Positions 8,061 to 16,542 of a stretch of 64,000 nt of DNA are shown here, piece after piece (positions within the stretch are counted from its first letter, which is position 1; every line of letters begins with the position of its first letter). The stretch spans positions 1 through 64,000 of the IMG/VR virus record IMGVR_UViG_3300042869_000672; one strand, given 5' to 3'. Both the position numbers and the translations under genes were made by a program. Source of the DNA: a virus. A model generated the notes under the pieces. That model did not search any database, was not told the DNA's origin, and saw only the letters and a list, made by a program, of their open reading frames with translations.

Positions 8061-8395
8061 AAGCCAAAGAATTTATCATTGAAAGAAAAAAATCTAAACG
8101 TAGATCAAGAAGTGCTGCTTGGGGTCCTGATCCCTACGGTGGCTATGGTTATTATGCAGGATATAGCGGAGATTCAAGCGGTGAAGGTGGTGGTGAAGGT
8201 GGTGGTGAAAGCGTAGAACACGAAAACTTTGCTGACGGAAAGCGTCCACAGGACAAAGGCGATAGCAAGCGCCATGGGATAAATACCAAAGCATCAGTAA
8301 GTTCGCTTCGTAAAACTGCTAAACAGGGCGGTCGCAAAGGACAACTTGCACATTGGTTAGCTAATATGAAAGCTGGTAGGGCTAAGAAAAAATGA
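8057..8395 (+). CDS. Basic Gly-rich protein, candidate packaged protein
   Basis: 112 residues. The start [12 protein letters not shown] matches the capsid-targeting-like pattern. A Gly/Tyr/Ser-rich low-complexity stretch follows (about 28-55, including GEGGGEGGGE), then a very basic C-terminal part (about 60-112) ending in KAGRAKKK. The C-terminal part resembles a conserved segment of other marine phage proteins (from memory). A DNA-binding or condensing role in the capsid is a guess. It starts and ends in ATGA overlaps. Confidence 0.6.
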   Translation: MKAKEFIIERKKSKRRSRSAAWGPDPYGGYGYYAGYSGDSSGEGGGEGGGESVEHENFADGKRPQDKGDSKRHGINTKASVSSLRKTAKQGGRKGQLAHWLANMKAGRAKKK

Positions 8396-8949
8396 AATTA
8401 TACGAAATTTTAACAGAAGGTGTGGCAGGACCAAAAAACTGCTGGCCAGGCCATCGTAAAGTTGGTACACAGCCCGGTACTGGTAAGAACAAAGGCAAAC
8501 GTGTCAACGACTGCGAAGAGATTAAAAAAGAAGATGTCGAAGAAGAATTTGACACTATTGAAGAAACAATCAATTACATAGCAGAAGCAAATGGCGTTGA
8601 TCCTGAAGTTGTTTGGGAAGACTTAGAAACACTCACAGATGACGAGCTGTATGTATTTGCGTTCACACATGAGCCTGTTAACGAAGATTGGCAAAAGGCC
8701 AACAAGCGAGACAAGACTGATGGTATGAGCAAGAAGGCTGTTAATGCCTATCGTCGCGAGAATCCAGGTAGCAAACTAAAGACTGCTGTGACTACCAAGC
8801 CAAGTAAGTTAAAGAAAGGTTCTAAAGCCAGTAAACGCAGATCAAGCTATTGCTCACGCAGCCGTGGACAAATGAAAATGCATAGCATTAGCTGTGCTAA
8901 AACTCCCGATAAAGCAATTTGTAAAGCCCGTAGACGCTGGAACTGCTAA
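8392..8949 (+). CDS. Candidate packaged protein with basic Cys-containing C-terminal domain
   Basis: 185 residues. MKLYEILTEG closely resembles the T4 capsid-targeting peptide MKTYQEFIAE, with LTE|G as a possible prohead-protease cut. After an acidic middle (about 42-95) comes a basic domain (about 100-185) with four cysteines. It contains DGMSKKAVNAYRRENPGSKL and resembles an uncharacterised phage domain (I think DUF6321, from memory). The basic tail could bind DNA. A late promoter overlaps its stop codon. Confidence 0.65.
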   Translation: MKLYEILTEGVAGPKNCWPGHRKVGTQPGTGKNKGKRVNDCEEIKKEDVEEEFDTIEETINYIAEANGVDPEVVWEDLETLTDDELYVFAFTHEPVNEDWQKANKRDKTDGMSKKAVNAYRRENPGSKLKTAVTTKPSKLKKGSKASKRRSSYCSRSRGQMKMHSISCAKTPDKAICKARRRWNC

Positions 8950-8955
8950 TAAATA
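8948..8955 (+). promoter_or_regulatory. T4-type late promoter (AATAAATA)
   Basis: AATAAATA four bases before the ATG at 8960, the same geometry as at 4643 and 9132. It overlaps the stop codon of the previous gene. Confidence 0.5.
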
Positions 8956-8959
8956 CATT

Positions 8960-9136
8960 ATGAAAATTAAAGAGTTGTTTGAAACAGCATCTAGCATGGG
9001 TGCTGGCGATGTTGCTACATTTATCAAGGGTGGTTCTGGAACAGATGTAGGCACACTCTTTGGGGGTAGTTATCAGCAAAAAACTGTTAAAAAACCCAAG
9101 TCTAAGAAGCCTCGCGAAAGTATATTAAGAAGATAA
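8960..9136 (+). CDS. Small protein with capsid-targeting-like N-terminus
   Basis: 58 residues from the ATG at 8960. A longer in-frame reading from 8894 would lie inside the previous gene and ignore the promoter. The start MKIKELFETAS fits the pattern of its neighbours. A Gly/Ala/Thr-rich middle and a Lys/Arg/Ser tail (KKPKSKKPRES) follow. A late promoter lies just upstream and another overlaps its end. Unknown function. Confidence 0.55.
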   Translation: MKIKELFETASSMGAGDVATFIKGGSGTDVGTLFGGSYQQKTVKKPKSKKPRESILRR

Positions 9137-9139
9137 ATA
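9132..9139 (+). promoter_or_regulatory. T4-type late promoter (GATAAATA)
   Basis: GATAAATA four bases before the ATG at 9144, in the same 15-base context as at 5024. Confidence 0.5.
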
Positions 9140-9143
9140 TAGT

Positions 9144-9446
9144 ATGGACTTTAAAAAACACGATCACGAAGCAAGTATGGCAAAAGCAGAGCTAGCTCAA
9201 ATAGCTAAAAATGCCATGGCTGTTTATCGTATGATCAAAGAAGGCGACAATTTAGATGGTTGGATCAGCAGTTATATCTCTGTGGCCAATGATCATTTGA
9301 ATTCTGTTCATGAAAAGATGGATTACGAATCTCAAGCACAAGGAGCCGTTAATCAGGGTCCTCGAGAATTTGAAGAAACAGTGCAGTACGAAATTAAAAG
9401 CAATCTGTGCGAGCAGTGGCTAGCGAAAAAATATCAAGGAAGATAA
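9144..9446 (+). CDS. Small helical hypothetical protein
   Basis: 100 residues, predicted mostly helical, acidic and basic residues mixed. It is four bases from the next gene. Its own late-promoter motif suggests late expression with the flanking candidate virion proteins. No motif is recognised; no Shine-Dalgarno sequence is visible, which is consistent with a leaderless transcript. Confidence 0.6.
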   Translation: MDFKKHDHEASMAKAELAQIAKNAMAVYRMIKEGDNLDGWISSYISVANDHLNSVHEKMDYESQAQGAVNQGPREFEETVQYEIKSNLCEQWLAKKYQGR

Positions 9447-9449
9447 AAA

Positions 9450-10436
9450 ATGGATTTCAAATCATTACTTAACAAATTAGACAGCATGGAAGCTCCTCCA
9501 CAGACACCGGCTGCACCAGTTTTAGAAAAAGCTGTTCAACTAAACGAAGATGCACAATTACGTGTTCTAAGTGGACGTTCTACATATGTTGCTGAAGCTA
9601 AGAAAAAAGCCGAAGAAGATGTTAAAGAAGAAAAATCTTCAACTGGTGGCACTATTGATCGTTCTACAAAAGGTGTTACCAAACACAAAGAAAATCCCAA
9701 TCGTTTCAGTGATGAGCCACACACTGAACCAAAGTCAGGGGCCAAATCACAAAGTGCAGCAGACAAAGCAGATGACAAAGCTGCTGACAAAGCTGCCGCT
9801 AAAGATTCTAAAGATTACGAAAAGAAAAATCCAGGCACAGTAACTCGTGTTAAAGATGGCAAGAAAGTAGAAAGCATCGAACCACAATTCAAAAGCAAAT
9901 TCATGAAGATGGTGGAAGCAGCTAAAGAACAAAGCGAAGCTGAAAAAGCAGAGGCCAAGAGAAAGAAAGAGCAAGAGAAAGAAGATAAGAAAAAGAAAAT
10001 AGCCAAGATCATGGACGAAGCAATGGATCCGGTTGGCAAGGAAGATGACGACGTCAACAACGATGGTGAGAAAAATAAGACCGATGACTATTTAAAGAAT
10101 CGTCGTGCCGCAGTCAGCAAGGCTATTGGCGGCAAGAAAGAAGGCGGCAAGACAGGAATGAGTGCAAAGCAAGAAAAATTCTTTGGAAAAAAGAAGACTG
10201 TTAAAGAGTCAATTGAAAATATCCTATCATTCAAAGACATGATCAAACTTGTGCAAGAGAGTGGCGGTCAACAACAAATTGATGCAGTTGATCAAGAACT
10301 GTTTGCATGGGCTCAACGTGTTGCAAAACAAAAAATTGGTGAAGGCCTAAAAGCTGATGTGTATGCAGGTATGGTATACGAGCGCATGGGTGGTGTATTT
10401 GAAATGTACGATGTACTAAGCGAAGACCAAAAGTAA
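9450..10436 (+). CDS. Lys/Glu-rich coiled-coil protein, candidate internal protein
   Basis: 328 residues preceded by AAGGAAG. It opens with MDFKSLLNKLDSMEA, an amphipathic helix, then has very charged Ala/Lys/Glu/Asp repeats (about 50-200) likely to be disordered or coiled coil. A compact C-terminal helical region follows (about 250-328, with LFAWAQRVAKQ). The composition recalls scaffold or internal head proteins, but no homologue is named. It ends the block; a strong terminator follows. Confidence 0.6.
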   Translation: MDFKSLLNKLDSMEAPPQTPAAPVLEKAVQLNEDAQLRVLSGRSTYVAEAKKKAEEDVKEEKSSTGGTIDRSTKGVTKHKENPNRFSDEPHTEPKSGAKSQSAADKADDKAADKAAAKDSKDYEKKNPGTVTRVKDGKKVESIEPQFKSKFMKMVEAAKEQSEAEKAEAKRKKEQEKEDKKKKIAKIMDEAMDPVGKEDDDVNNDGEKNKTDDYLKNRRAAVSKAIGGKKEGGKTGMSAKQEKFFGKKKTVKESIENILSFKDMIKLVQESGGQQQIDAVDQELFAWAQRVAKQKIGEGLKADVYAGMVYERMGGVFEMYDVLSEDQK

Positions 10437-10453
10437 TTTAACCAATCGCACTC

Positions 10454-10485
10454 AAAAGCCGGCAATTTAGTTGACCGGCTTTTTT
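10454..10485 (+). terminator. Rho-independent terminator
   Basis: A 9-bp stem AAAAGCCGG / CCGGCTTTT (10454-10462 with 10475-10483), 12-base loop, and a run of seven T in total. It ends the internal-protein block. The loop and 3' arm contain the -35 box of the next promoter. Confidence 0.9.
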
Positions 10486-10499
10486 GTTGACTATATAAT
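10471..10499 (+). promoter_or_regulatory. Sigma70-like promoter of the DsbA-like gene
   Basis: TTGACC at 10471-10476, a 17-bp spacer, TATAAT at 10494-10499. The expected start near 10506 gives a short leader; the SD AGGAG (10508-10512) lies close to the 5' end. Confidence 0.7.
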
Positions 10500-10518
10500 A
10501 GCTATATAGGAGAAAATT

Positions 10519-10782
10519 ATGTCAACTAGAATGTACGGTCCCGAAGAAAAAGCAAAACTAGAACGTCTTATTAACGAAGGCGGAAATGTACTACGTGAAG
10601 TAGAAGATCTTAAAGAGGGACTTAAAGAAACTGTTAAAGCTGTTGCAGAAGAACTACAGATCAAGCCATCAGTTATTAACAAAGCAATTTCTATTGCACA
10701 TAAAGACAACTGGAAAGATCACGAACAAGAATGGAATGACATTGAAATGATTCTTGGTGTCACTAAACGTCTACCAGAATGA
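10519..10782 (+). CDS. dsbA: DsbA-like double-stranded DNA-binding protein
   Basis: 87 residues with a good AGGAG ribosome-binding site. The C-terminal two thirds (about 35-85, with VINKAISIAHKDNW) resemble T4 DsbA, an 89-residue dsDNA-binding protein that associates with late promoters. Length and the spacing of the conserved HKDN motif agree, from memory of the T4 protein. The N-terminal half is coiled-coil-like. It is unrelated to the thiol oxidase also called DsbA. It overlaps the next gene by ATGA. Confidence 0.65.
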   Translation: MSTRMYGPEEKAKLERLINEGGNVLREVEDLKEGLKETVKAVAEELQIKPSVINKAISIAHKDNWKDHEQEWNDIEMILGVTKRLPE

Positions 10783-11072
10783 TTGACAAAATCTTTGCGC
10801 CAACTCTACAATGGATAAAAGATGACTTTAAATCCCATCGAGTTCGCTTTGTTGTTGAGTTGCTTGCTTGGGCTATCAGTATTGGCTGTTCAATTACTAT
10901 GGCACTTACCGTACCCACACCTCCGTTACTTACTCTTTACCCTGTGTGGATCCTTGGTTGTGCTATGTATGCTTGGGCTAGTTGGACTAGGAAATCTTTT
11001 GGCATGCTGGCTAACTATATACTGTTGACCACAATTGATAGTGTTGGACTAGCAAGAATGCTAATTAATTAA
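10779..11072 (+). CDS. Small membrane protein
   Basis: 97 residues with about three hydrophobic segments (about 24-46, 49-67 and 72-92). The Trp-rich C-terminal half (YPVWILGCAMYAWASWTRKS) resembles uncharacterised membrane proteins in cyanophages and is faintly like part of a PnuC transporter; this similarity is from memory and weak. It starts in the stop of the DsbA-like gene. It probably inserts into the inner membrane. Confidence 0.6.
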   Translation: MIDKIFAPTLQWIKDDFKSHRVRFVVELLAWAISIGCSITMALTVPTPPLLTLYPVWILGCAMYAWASWTRKSFGMLANYILLTTIDSVGLARMLIN

Positions 11073-11147
11073 ATAAAGTAAGAAGGTAGGCGTGGCCATA
11101 AACCGCACATTGGTATTTGCAAGCCCTAAATTGCATAGGAGAAAAAT

Positions 11148-13817
11148 TTGAGTTACGTAGACGCTTTCTATAATAGAGAGCAGGATATCATCAATGTTGT
11201 TGAACGCAATGATAAAGGCGAACGACATTACAAAGAATATCCTGCACGACATGTTTTTTATTACCCGGATGCCAAGGGTAAATTTACAAGTATTTTTGGA
11301 CAGTCATTGTCCAGAGTAAGTTCCAAAAATGTCAAAGAACATCGCAAAGAACTTGCAATTCATTCAAACAAAAAACTGTTTGAAAGTGATATCAACCCAA
11401 TCTATCGTTGTCTAGAAGACAACTATCTTAATCAAGACGCACCAAAATTAAATGTAGCGTTCTTTGACATTGAGGTGGACTTTGATCCAGAACGTGGCTA
11501 TGCATCACCTGAAGATGCGTTTATGCCAATCACTGCTATTGCTGTCTACCTACAATGGATGCAGACTATGGTCTGTTTAGCAATTCCCCCTAAGACATTG
11601 TCAATGGAAGAAGCTACTAAACAGGTAGCAGAATTTCCTAACACTATGCTGTTTGACAACGAAGCAGATATGTTAGACACATTCTTAGATCTAATACAAG
11701 ATGCAGATGTACTGAGTGGTTGGAACAGTGAGGGCTTTGATATTCCTTACACAGTTAATCGTGTGACCAAAGTTTTGAGCAAAGAGGACACACGCAGATT
11801 CTGCTTGTGGGATCAATTCCCCAAGAAACGAGAGTATGAAAAATACGGCAAGGCCGCTGTCACATACGATCTAATTGGCCGTGTACACCTAGACAGTCTT
11901 GAACTATATCGCAAGTACACATACGAAGAACGCCATACCTATCGACTGGATGCTATTGGAGAGATGGAGATCGGTGAAAACAAGACTGTGTACGAAGGCA
12001 CACTGGATCAATTGTACAACAACGATTTCCGTAGATTTATCGAATACAACAGACAAGACTGTATGCTGTTAGAAAAACTAGACAAGAAGCTAAAGTTCTT
12101 GGATCTTGCTAACACACTGGCACATGAATGTACTGTGCTGTTGCAGACCACAATGGGTGCGGTAGCTGTTACTGAGCAGGCCATTATTAACGAAGCTCAC
12201 AAGCGTGGAATGATTGTTCCTAATAGAATATCTCGTGAAGAAGGCTTTAGTAATCAGGCTGCTGGTGCGTATGTTGCCTATCCTAAGAAAGGTATTCATG
12301 AGTGGATCGGTTCACTAGATATTAACTCGCTGTATCCGTCAGCAATTCGTGCGCTCAACATGGGTCCAGAAACTATTATTGGGCAGTTGCGTCAAGATGG
12401 CACCAAGGCATTCATTGACGGTGAGATTGCCAAAGGCAAAAGTTTTGCATCAGCATGGGAAGGCATCTTTGGTTCATTAGAATATGCAGCCGTACTAGAA
12501 AAAAATGTTGGTCGTGAAATCGTTATTGACTGGGAAGACGGTGGCTCTGATACACTAAGTGCTGCTCAGGCCTATGATCTAATCTTTGAAAGTAATCAGC
12601 CGTGGATGGTTAGTGCCAACGGAACTATTTTCACTTATGAAAAAGAAGGTATTATTCCGGGCTTGCTCAAGCGTTGGTATGCAGAACGTAAAGACATGCA
12701 GGCCAAACTCAAAGACTGCATTGCAGCTGGCAACAAGATTGAAGAAGAATACTGGGACAAGCGTCAGTTGGTCAAGAAGATTAACTTAAACAGTTTGTAT
12801 GGTGCTATTTTGAATCCAGGTTGCCGCTTCTTTGATAACCGTATTGGACAAAGTACCACGCTAACAGGTCGTGCCATTGCCAAGCATATGGCTGGCAAAG
12901 TCAATGAGATCATTACCGGCGAAAACAATCACACAGGTAAAGCAATTATCTATGGTGATACAGACTCTTGTTATTTTTCGGCTTACACCACCCTTAAGAA
13001 AGAAATAGATCGAGGAGCTCTGCCGTGGACAAAAGAAAGTGTTGTTGAACTCTATGACACCATCGGTGAAGAAGTAAACTCAACATTTCCTAAGTTCATG
13101 CAGGATGCGTTTCACTGTCCTAAGACTCGTGGTGAAGTTATTAAAGCTGGTCGTGAAATTGTTGCCAGTCGTGGCTTATTCATTACTAAGAAACGATATG
13201 CTGTGCTTTACTATGACAAAGAAGGCAAACGTGCAGACGTAGACGGTAAGCCGGGCAAGATCAAGGCCATGGGTTTAGATCTGAAGCGCAGTGATACTCC
13301 TGTGATTATCCAAGACTTCTTAAGTGAAGTCTTGACCAAGGTTTTAAATAACGGCACCAAAGAAGATGTGCTGGAATATATCACTAACTTTCGAACTGAG
13401 TTCAAGACTAGACCAGGTTGGGAGAAAGGATCACCTAAACGTGCCAACAACATTACAGAGTACGCTGCTAAAGAAAAGAAAGCAGGTAAGACTAACATGC
13501 CCGGACACGTTCGTGCAAGTCTTAACTGGAATACACTAAAACGTATGATGGATGACAAATACTCTGTGGCAATTACCGACGGTGCTAAAGTGATCGTTTG
13601 TAAGGTCAAAGATAATCCAATGGGGTATACATCAGTAGCCTACCCCGTAGATGAACTTAGACTACCTCAATGGTTTAAGGACTTGCCTTTCAACGATGCT
13701 GAAATGGAAAATGCAGTTATCGATGAAAAGTTAGAAAACTTGATTGGTGTTTTGGAATGGGACATCAGTTCAACTCGCAGTGATAATACATTCGCAAAAT
13801 TGTTTGACTTTGAGTAA
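11148..13817 (+). CDS. 43: Family B DNA polymerase (T4 gp43 type)
   Basis: 889 residues, close to T4 gp43 (898). The start is TTG at 11148, eight bases behind an AGGAG site. 3'-5' exonuclease motifs: FDIEVDF (about 106), GWNSEGFDIPYT and YNRQDCMLLEKL. Polymerase motifs: A, DINSLYPSAIRALNMG (about 391); B, KKINLNSLYGAILN; C, IYGDTDSCYF (about 601). It replicates the phage genome with the clamp encoded next. If guanines are replaced by 7-deazaguanines after synthesis, the enzyme must also read modified template. Confidence 0.96.
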   Translation: MSYVDAFYNREQDIINVVERNDKGERHYKEYPARHVFYYPDAKGKFTSIFGQSLSRVSSKNVKEHRKELAIHSNKKLFESDINPIYRCLEDNYLNQDAPKLNVAFFDIEVDFDPERGYASPEDAFMPITAIAVYLQWMQTMVCLAIPPKTLSMEEATKQVAEFPNTMLFDNEADMLDTFLDLIQDADVLSGWNSEGFDIPYTVNRVTKVLSKEDTRRFCLWDQFPKKREYEKYGKAAVTYDLIGRVHLDSLELYRKYTYEERHTYRLDAIGEMEIGENKTVYEGTLDQLYNNDFRRFIEYNRQDCMLLEKLDKKLKFLDLANTLAHECTVLLQTTMGAVAVTEQAIINEAHKRGMIVPNRISREEGFSNQAAGAYVAYPKKGIHEWIGSLDINSLYPSAIRALNMGPETIIGQLRQDGTKAFIDGEIAKGKSFASAWEGIFGSLEYAAVLEKNVGREIVIDWEDGGSDTLSAAQAYDLIFESNQPWMVSANGTIFTYEKEGIIPGLLKRWYAERKDMQAKLKDCIAAGNKIEEEYWDKRQLVKKINLNSLYGAILNPGCRFFDNRIGQSTTLTGRAIAKHMAGKVNEIITGENNHTGKAIIYGDTDSCYFSAYTTLKKEIDRGALPWTKESVVELYDTIGEEVNSTFPKFMQDAFHCPKTRGEVIKAGREIVASRGLFITKKRYAVLYYDKEGKRADVDGKPGKIKAMGLDLKRSDTPVIIQDFLSEVLTKVLNNGTKEDVLEYITNFRTEFKTRPGWEKGSPKRANNITEYAAKEKKAGKTNMPGHVRASLNWNTLKRMMDDKYSVAITDGAKVIVCKVKDNPMGYTSVAYPVDELRLPQWFKDLPFNDAEMENAVIDEKLENLIGVLEWDISSTRSDNTFAKLFDFE

Positions 13818-13824
13818 ATTGCGG

Positions 13825-13853
13825 TTGCTTTTTACTCTAGATCTAAATATAAT
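13825..13853 (+). promoter_or_regulatory. Promoter of the sliding clamp gene
   Basis: TTGCTT at 13825-13830, a 17-bp spacer, TATAAT at 13848-13853. The same place also contains CTAAATA (13843-13849), a late-like motif, so the clamp may be expressed early and late. A short leader with AGGAG follows. Confidence 0.55.
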
Positions 13854-13876
13854 CTTAATATACAGGAGAACTTTCA

Positions 13877-14614
13877 ATGAAAGATATTTTACAAGACATC
13901 GTGTCACACACACAAAACCTAGGCTTCTTAACCACAGTTAAAGTCACAGGCACAGACAAAGGCACAACTATCAACTCAATGGCCGATGACCGTTCAGTGA
14001 TTATGGAGGCAGAAACTGCTAATCCGTACCCAGACATGATTGGTGTGTTTGGCATGCCACAATTAAACAAATTAAAATATTTGTTAGATGGTGCTGAATA
14101 CAAAGAAAATGCTAAAATTTCTATTACCACAGCAGATCGCAATGGTGAAACAATTCCAACAGGCTTACACTTTGAAAACAAAGACGGCGATTTTAAAAAC
14201 GACTATCGTTTTATGAATGCTGAAATTATCAACGAAAAGATGAAGACTGTCAAGTTCCGTGGAGTTAAGTGGGATGTAGAACTAGAGCCAACTGTATCCG
14301 CAGTTCAACGTTTTAACTTCCAAGCAGGTGCTCATAACGAACATCCAACATTCTTGGCAAAGACAGACGGTGGCAACCTAAAGTTTATCTTTGGTGATGC
14401 ATCAACACACGCAGGTGAGTTTATATTTGCACAAAACGTTGTAGGCAAACTTGATCGTGGTTGGACTTGGCCTGTTATGCCAATCTTAAGTATTCTTAAG
14501 ATTGCAGATGTCAACAACACCAAGATGTCGTTGAGCAATGAAGGTGCTATTCAAATTACTCTTGACAGCGGCCTAGCATCATACAAATATATCATTCCAG
14601 CACAAGCGGCCTAA
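13877..14614 (+). CDS. 45: Sliding clamp (T4 gp45 type)
   Basis: 245 residues (T4 gp45: 228). It has an AGGAG ribosome-binding site. The two-domain beta/alpha pattern, the position next to gp43 and the C-terminal TLDSGLASYKYIIPAQ fit gp45. The protein forms a trimeric ring that tethers the polymerase. In T4 it also activates late transcription through gp33/gp55, which fits the NATAAATA promoters in this genome. gp44/62 loader genes are not in the window. Confidence 0.85.
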   Translation: MKDILQDIVSHTQNLGFLTTVKVTGTDKGTTINSMADDRSVIMEAETANPYPDMIGVFGMPQLNKLKYLLDGAEYKENAKISITTADRNGETIPTGLHFENKDGDFKNDYRFMNAEIINEKMKTVKFRGVKWDVELEPTVSAVQRFNFQAGAHNEHPTFLAKTDGGNLKFIFGDASTHAGEFIFAQNVVGKLDRGWTWPVMPILSILKIADVNNTKMSLSNEGAIQITLDSGLASYKYIIPAQAA

Positions 14615-14615
14615 T

Positions 14616-16160
14616 ATGAAAGAACCAGTCAATTTAACTCCACTACAAAAAGACTATGCGGTATACTTACCTGCTATTAGTTCTTTTTATAGTACCTACG
14701 TTGCTAAACAGCGATTAGAAGAATTTGTACCCAACGATCGTATTCCTGCAGGATTCGATCGTGGCATTGAAGGTATGAACTTTTTAAATCCCGAACAAGG
14801 CTACTTTACCTACAAGTATGCTTTATATTCAGCAGGTCATGCACAATTAGATTTGAATAAGAGCATGACACAGGAGTCGATGATTCAACAGAGAGATCGT
14901 GCTAACACAATGATCTTGGGCGACTCCGGTGGATACCAAATTGGTAAGGGTGTGTTAAAGTTTGATTGGCTCAACTTCGAAGGCCCCGCTGCAAACAAGA
15001 CACGACAAAATATTTTAGAGTGGCTTGAACTAACTGCTGATTGGTCCATGATGCTAGACGTTCCAACATGGGCATGTGATCACATTCACAGTCCCAAGAC
15101 TGGATTGAAAACATTTGAAGATTGTCTAGAAAAGACACGATTCAATAACGATTACTTCTTGCAAAATCGTCTAGGCCAGACCAAATGGCTCAACGTACTG
15201 CAAGGCGGAGACTGGGATACTGCTGAAAAGTGGTATAACGGCGTGAAAGAATTTAGTGATCCCAAAGGCAAATATGCCGGTAAGGAAGCAGAAGGTTGGG
15301 CAATGGGTGGCGCTAATATGTGCAAGATGCCCATTACACTAAAGAGGTTGATAACATTGAGAGACGAAGGTCTCTTAGAAGGCAAGGACTGGATGCACTT
15401 TTTAGGTACAGCACAGCTTGACTGGTCGTGTTATCTTACATTAATTCAACGTGAAATTAAAAAGCACATAAATGAAAACTTTACCATCTCTTTTGATTGC
15501 GCCTCACCGTTCATTGCAACAGCACACGGACTTGTCTACACCAACGCCCAGCACACCAACAAACGGTGGAGTGTTATCATGGACAAAGCCCCAGACACAA
15601 AAACCCTTAGCCAGAATTTTAACATCCCCTTCCCATTTGAAAGTGAATTCGGAAGTAGATTATCAATAGGCGATATCTGTTGGTACAAGCCTGGAATGCT
15701 TAACAAGATCAACAAAGAAGGTAAAACTTCTTGGGATAGCTTCAGCTATGCACTAATGATGGGGCATAATGTTGAATGTCATATTAAGGCCGTACAACGT
15801 GCTCAACAATTCATGGATATTGAATGTGCTAAACATAAGCCTGACTGGCGTATGTGGGGCGTTGAAGGCAAGAAAGAAATTGAATTCAGCGAATGGGTTC
15901 CACGCAAGATCCTTTACTTTGCCACATTCATTGAAGAATTGTTCAATACTAAAACTAAAGCCGAAGCATTTACATTGATCGACAATGCCAATCAATTCTT
16001 GACCAGTCTCGAAGGTGCTCGACTACAAGGCGGGCCAGTTGCCTATGGCAATAAAGATCTGTTTGATTGGGGTGATGCCAAGAAAGTTAAAGAAGAAGAA
16101 TTTGATCAACAAGATGATGATGAGCTACGTGCATTGGAAGAAATCGTTCAAGGAGCATAA
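14616..16160 (+). CDS. dpdA: DpdA-like DNA 7-deazaguanine transglycosylase (TGT fold)
   Basis: 514 residues. The tRNA-guanine transglycosylase barrel signatures are present: GDSGGYQIG (about 102-110), where the Asp is the general acid; MLDVP (about 146); NVLQGG; GWAMGGANM; and SFDCASP. The enzyme exchanges guanine for a 7-deazaguanine base. The zinc-binding CxCxxC motif of bacterial TGT is not seen in the usual place, and the size matches phage DpdA proteins that act on DNA. FolE (20.1 kb) and QueE (25.3 kb) in the same strand supply precursor steps. It follows gp45 by one base. A tRNA target is a less likely alternative. Confidence 0.82.
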   Translation: MKEPVNLTPLQKDYAVYLPAISSFYSTYVAKQRLEEFVPNDRIPAGFDRGIEGMNFLNPEQGYFTYKYALYSAGHAQLDLNKSMTQESMIQQRDRANTMILGDSGGYQIGKGVLKFDWLNFEGPAANKTRQNILEWLELTADWSMMLDVPTWACDHIHSPKTGLKTFEDCLEKTRFNNDYFLQNRLGQTKWLNVLQGGDWDTAEKWYNGVKEFSDPKGKYAGKEAEGWAMGGANMCKMPITLKRLITLRDEGLLEGKDWMHFLGTAQLDWSCYLTLIQREIKKHINENFTISFDCASPFIATAHGLVYTNAQHTNKRWSVIMDKAPDTKTLSQNFNIPFPFESEFGSRLSIGDICWYKPGMLNKINKEGKTSWDSFSYALMMGHNVECHIKAVQRAQQFMDIECAKHKPDWRMWGVEGKKEIEFSEWVPRKILYFATFIEELFNTKTKAEAFTLIDNANQFLTSLEGARLQGGPVAYGNKDLFDWGDAKKVKEEEFDQQDDDELRALEEIVQGA

Positions 16161-16163
16161 TTT

Positions 16164-16349
16164 ATGTACGAACAGAGAATTAAACATTTGGAAGAAGCAC
16201 ATCATGCTTTGGACAAACAAGTTGACACTTTGGAAAGAACAGGCCTGTTTGAAGACCTAAAATTAGAGCAATTGAAAAAAGAAAGGTTGCTCTTAAAGGA
16301 TAAAATTGCTATACTAAAGCATAAGCAACAACTTCACACACAGGCATAA
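16164..16349 (+). CDS. YdcH-like (DUF465) coiled-coil protein
   Basis: 61 residues, two helices forming an antiparallel coiled coil. The pattern HLEEAHHALDKQVDTLE followed by LKKERLLLKDKI fits the DUF465/YdcH family of small proteins with no known function. It directly follows dpdA. Confidence 0.75.
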   Translation: MYEQRIKHLEEAHHALDKQVDTLERTGLFEDLKLEQLKKERLLLKDKIAILKHKQQLHTQA

Positions 16350-16350
16350 C

Positions 16351-16542
16351 ATGGTCCAACTGAACATATTTGAATTGAACAAAATTAAAACAATCTGCGA
16401 AGCTGTTGGCACAGAGTATTTTACTCTTGAGCAAACAAATAGTTCAGGCATTGGTAGGGTATTAACAATGATTTATGATACAGAAATAGCAGACTATCCT
16501 GCTAGTGTTCGTGTCGAAGTATCTGGCGTGGAGACGTGGTAA
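16351..16542 (+). CDS. Small hypothetical phage protein
   Basis: 63 residues, alpha/beta in appearance (for example EAVGTEYFTLEQ and RVLTMIYDTEI). It follows the coiled-coil gene by one base and ends TAATG into the next. It resembles small proteins of other marine T4-like phages. No function. Confidence 0.55.
   Translation: MVQLNIFELNKIKTICEAVGTEYFTLEQTNSSGIGRVLTMIYDTEIADYPASVRVEVSGVETW

Noticed and set aside
8278-8285. GATAAATA inside the gene at 8057
   Set aside because: It lies within coding sequence, about 110 bases from the next start and without the ATG spacing seen at the other late promoters; treated as chance.
8894-8959. Longer N-terminus of the 58-residue protein
   Set aside because: It would lie within the previous gene; the late promoter and the MKIKELFE start support 8960.
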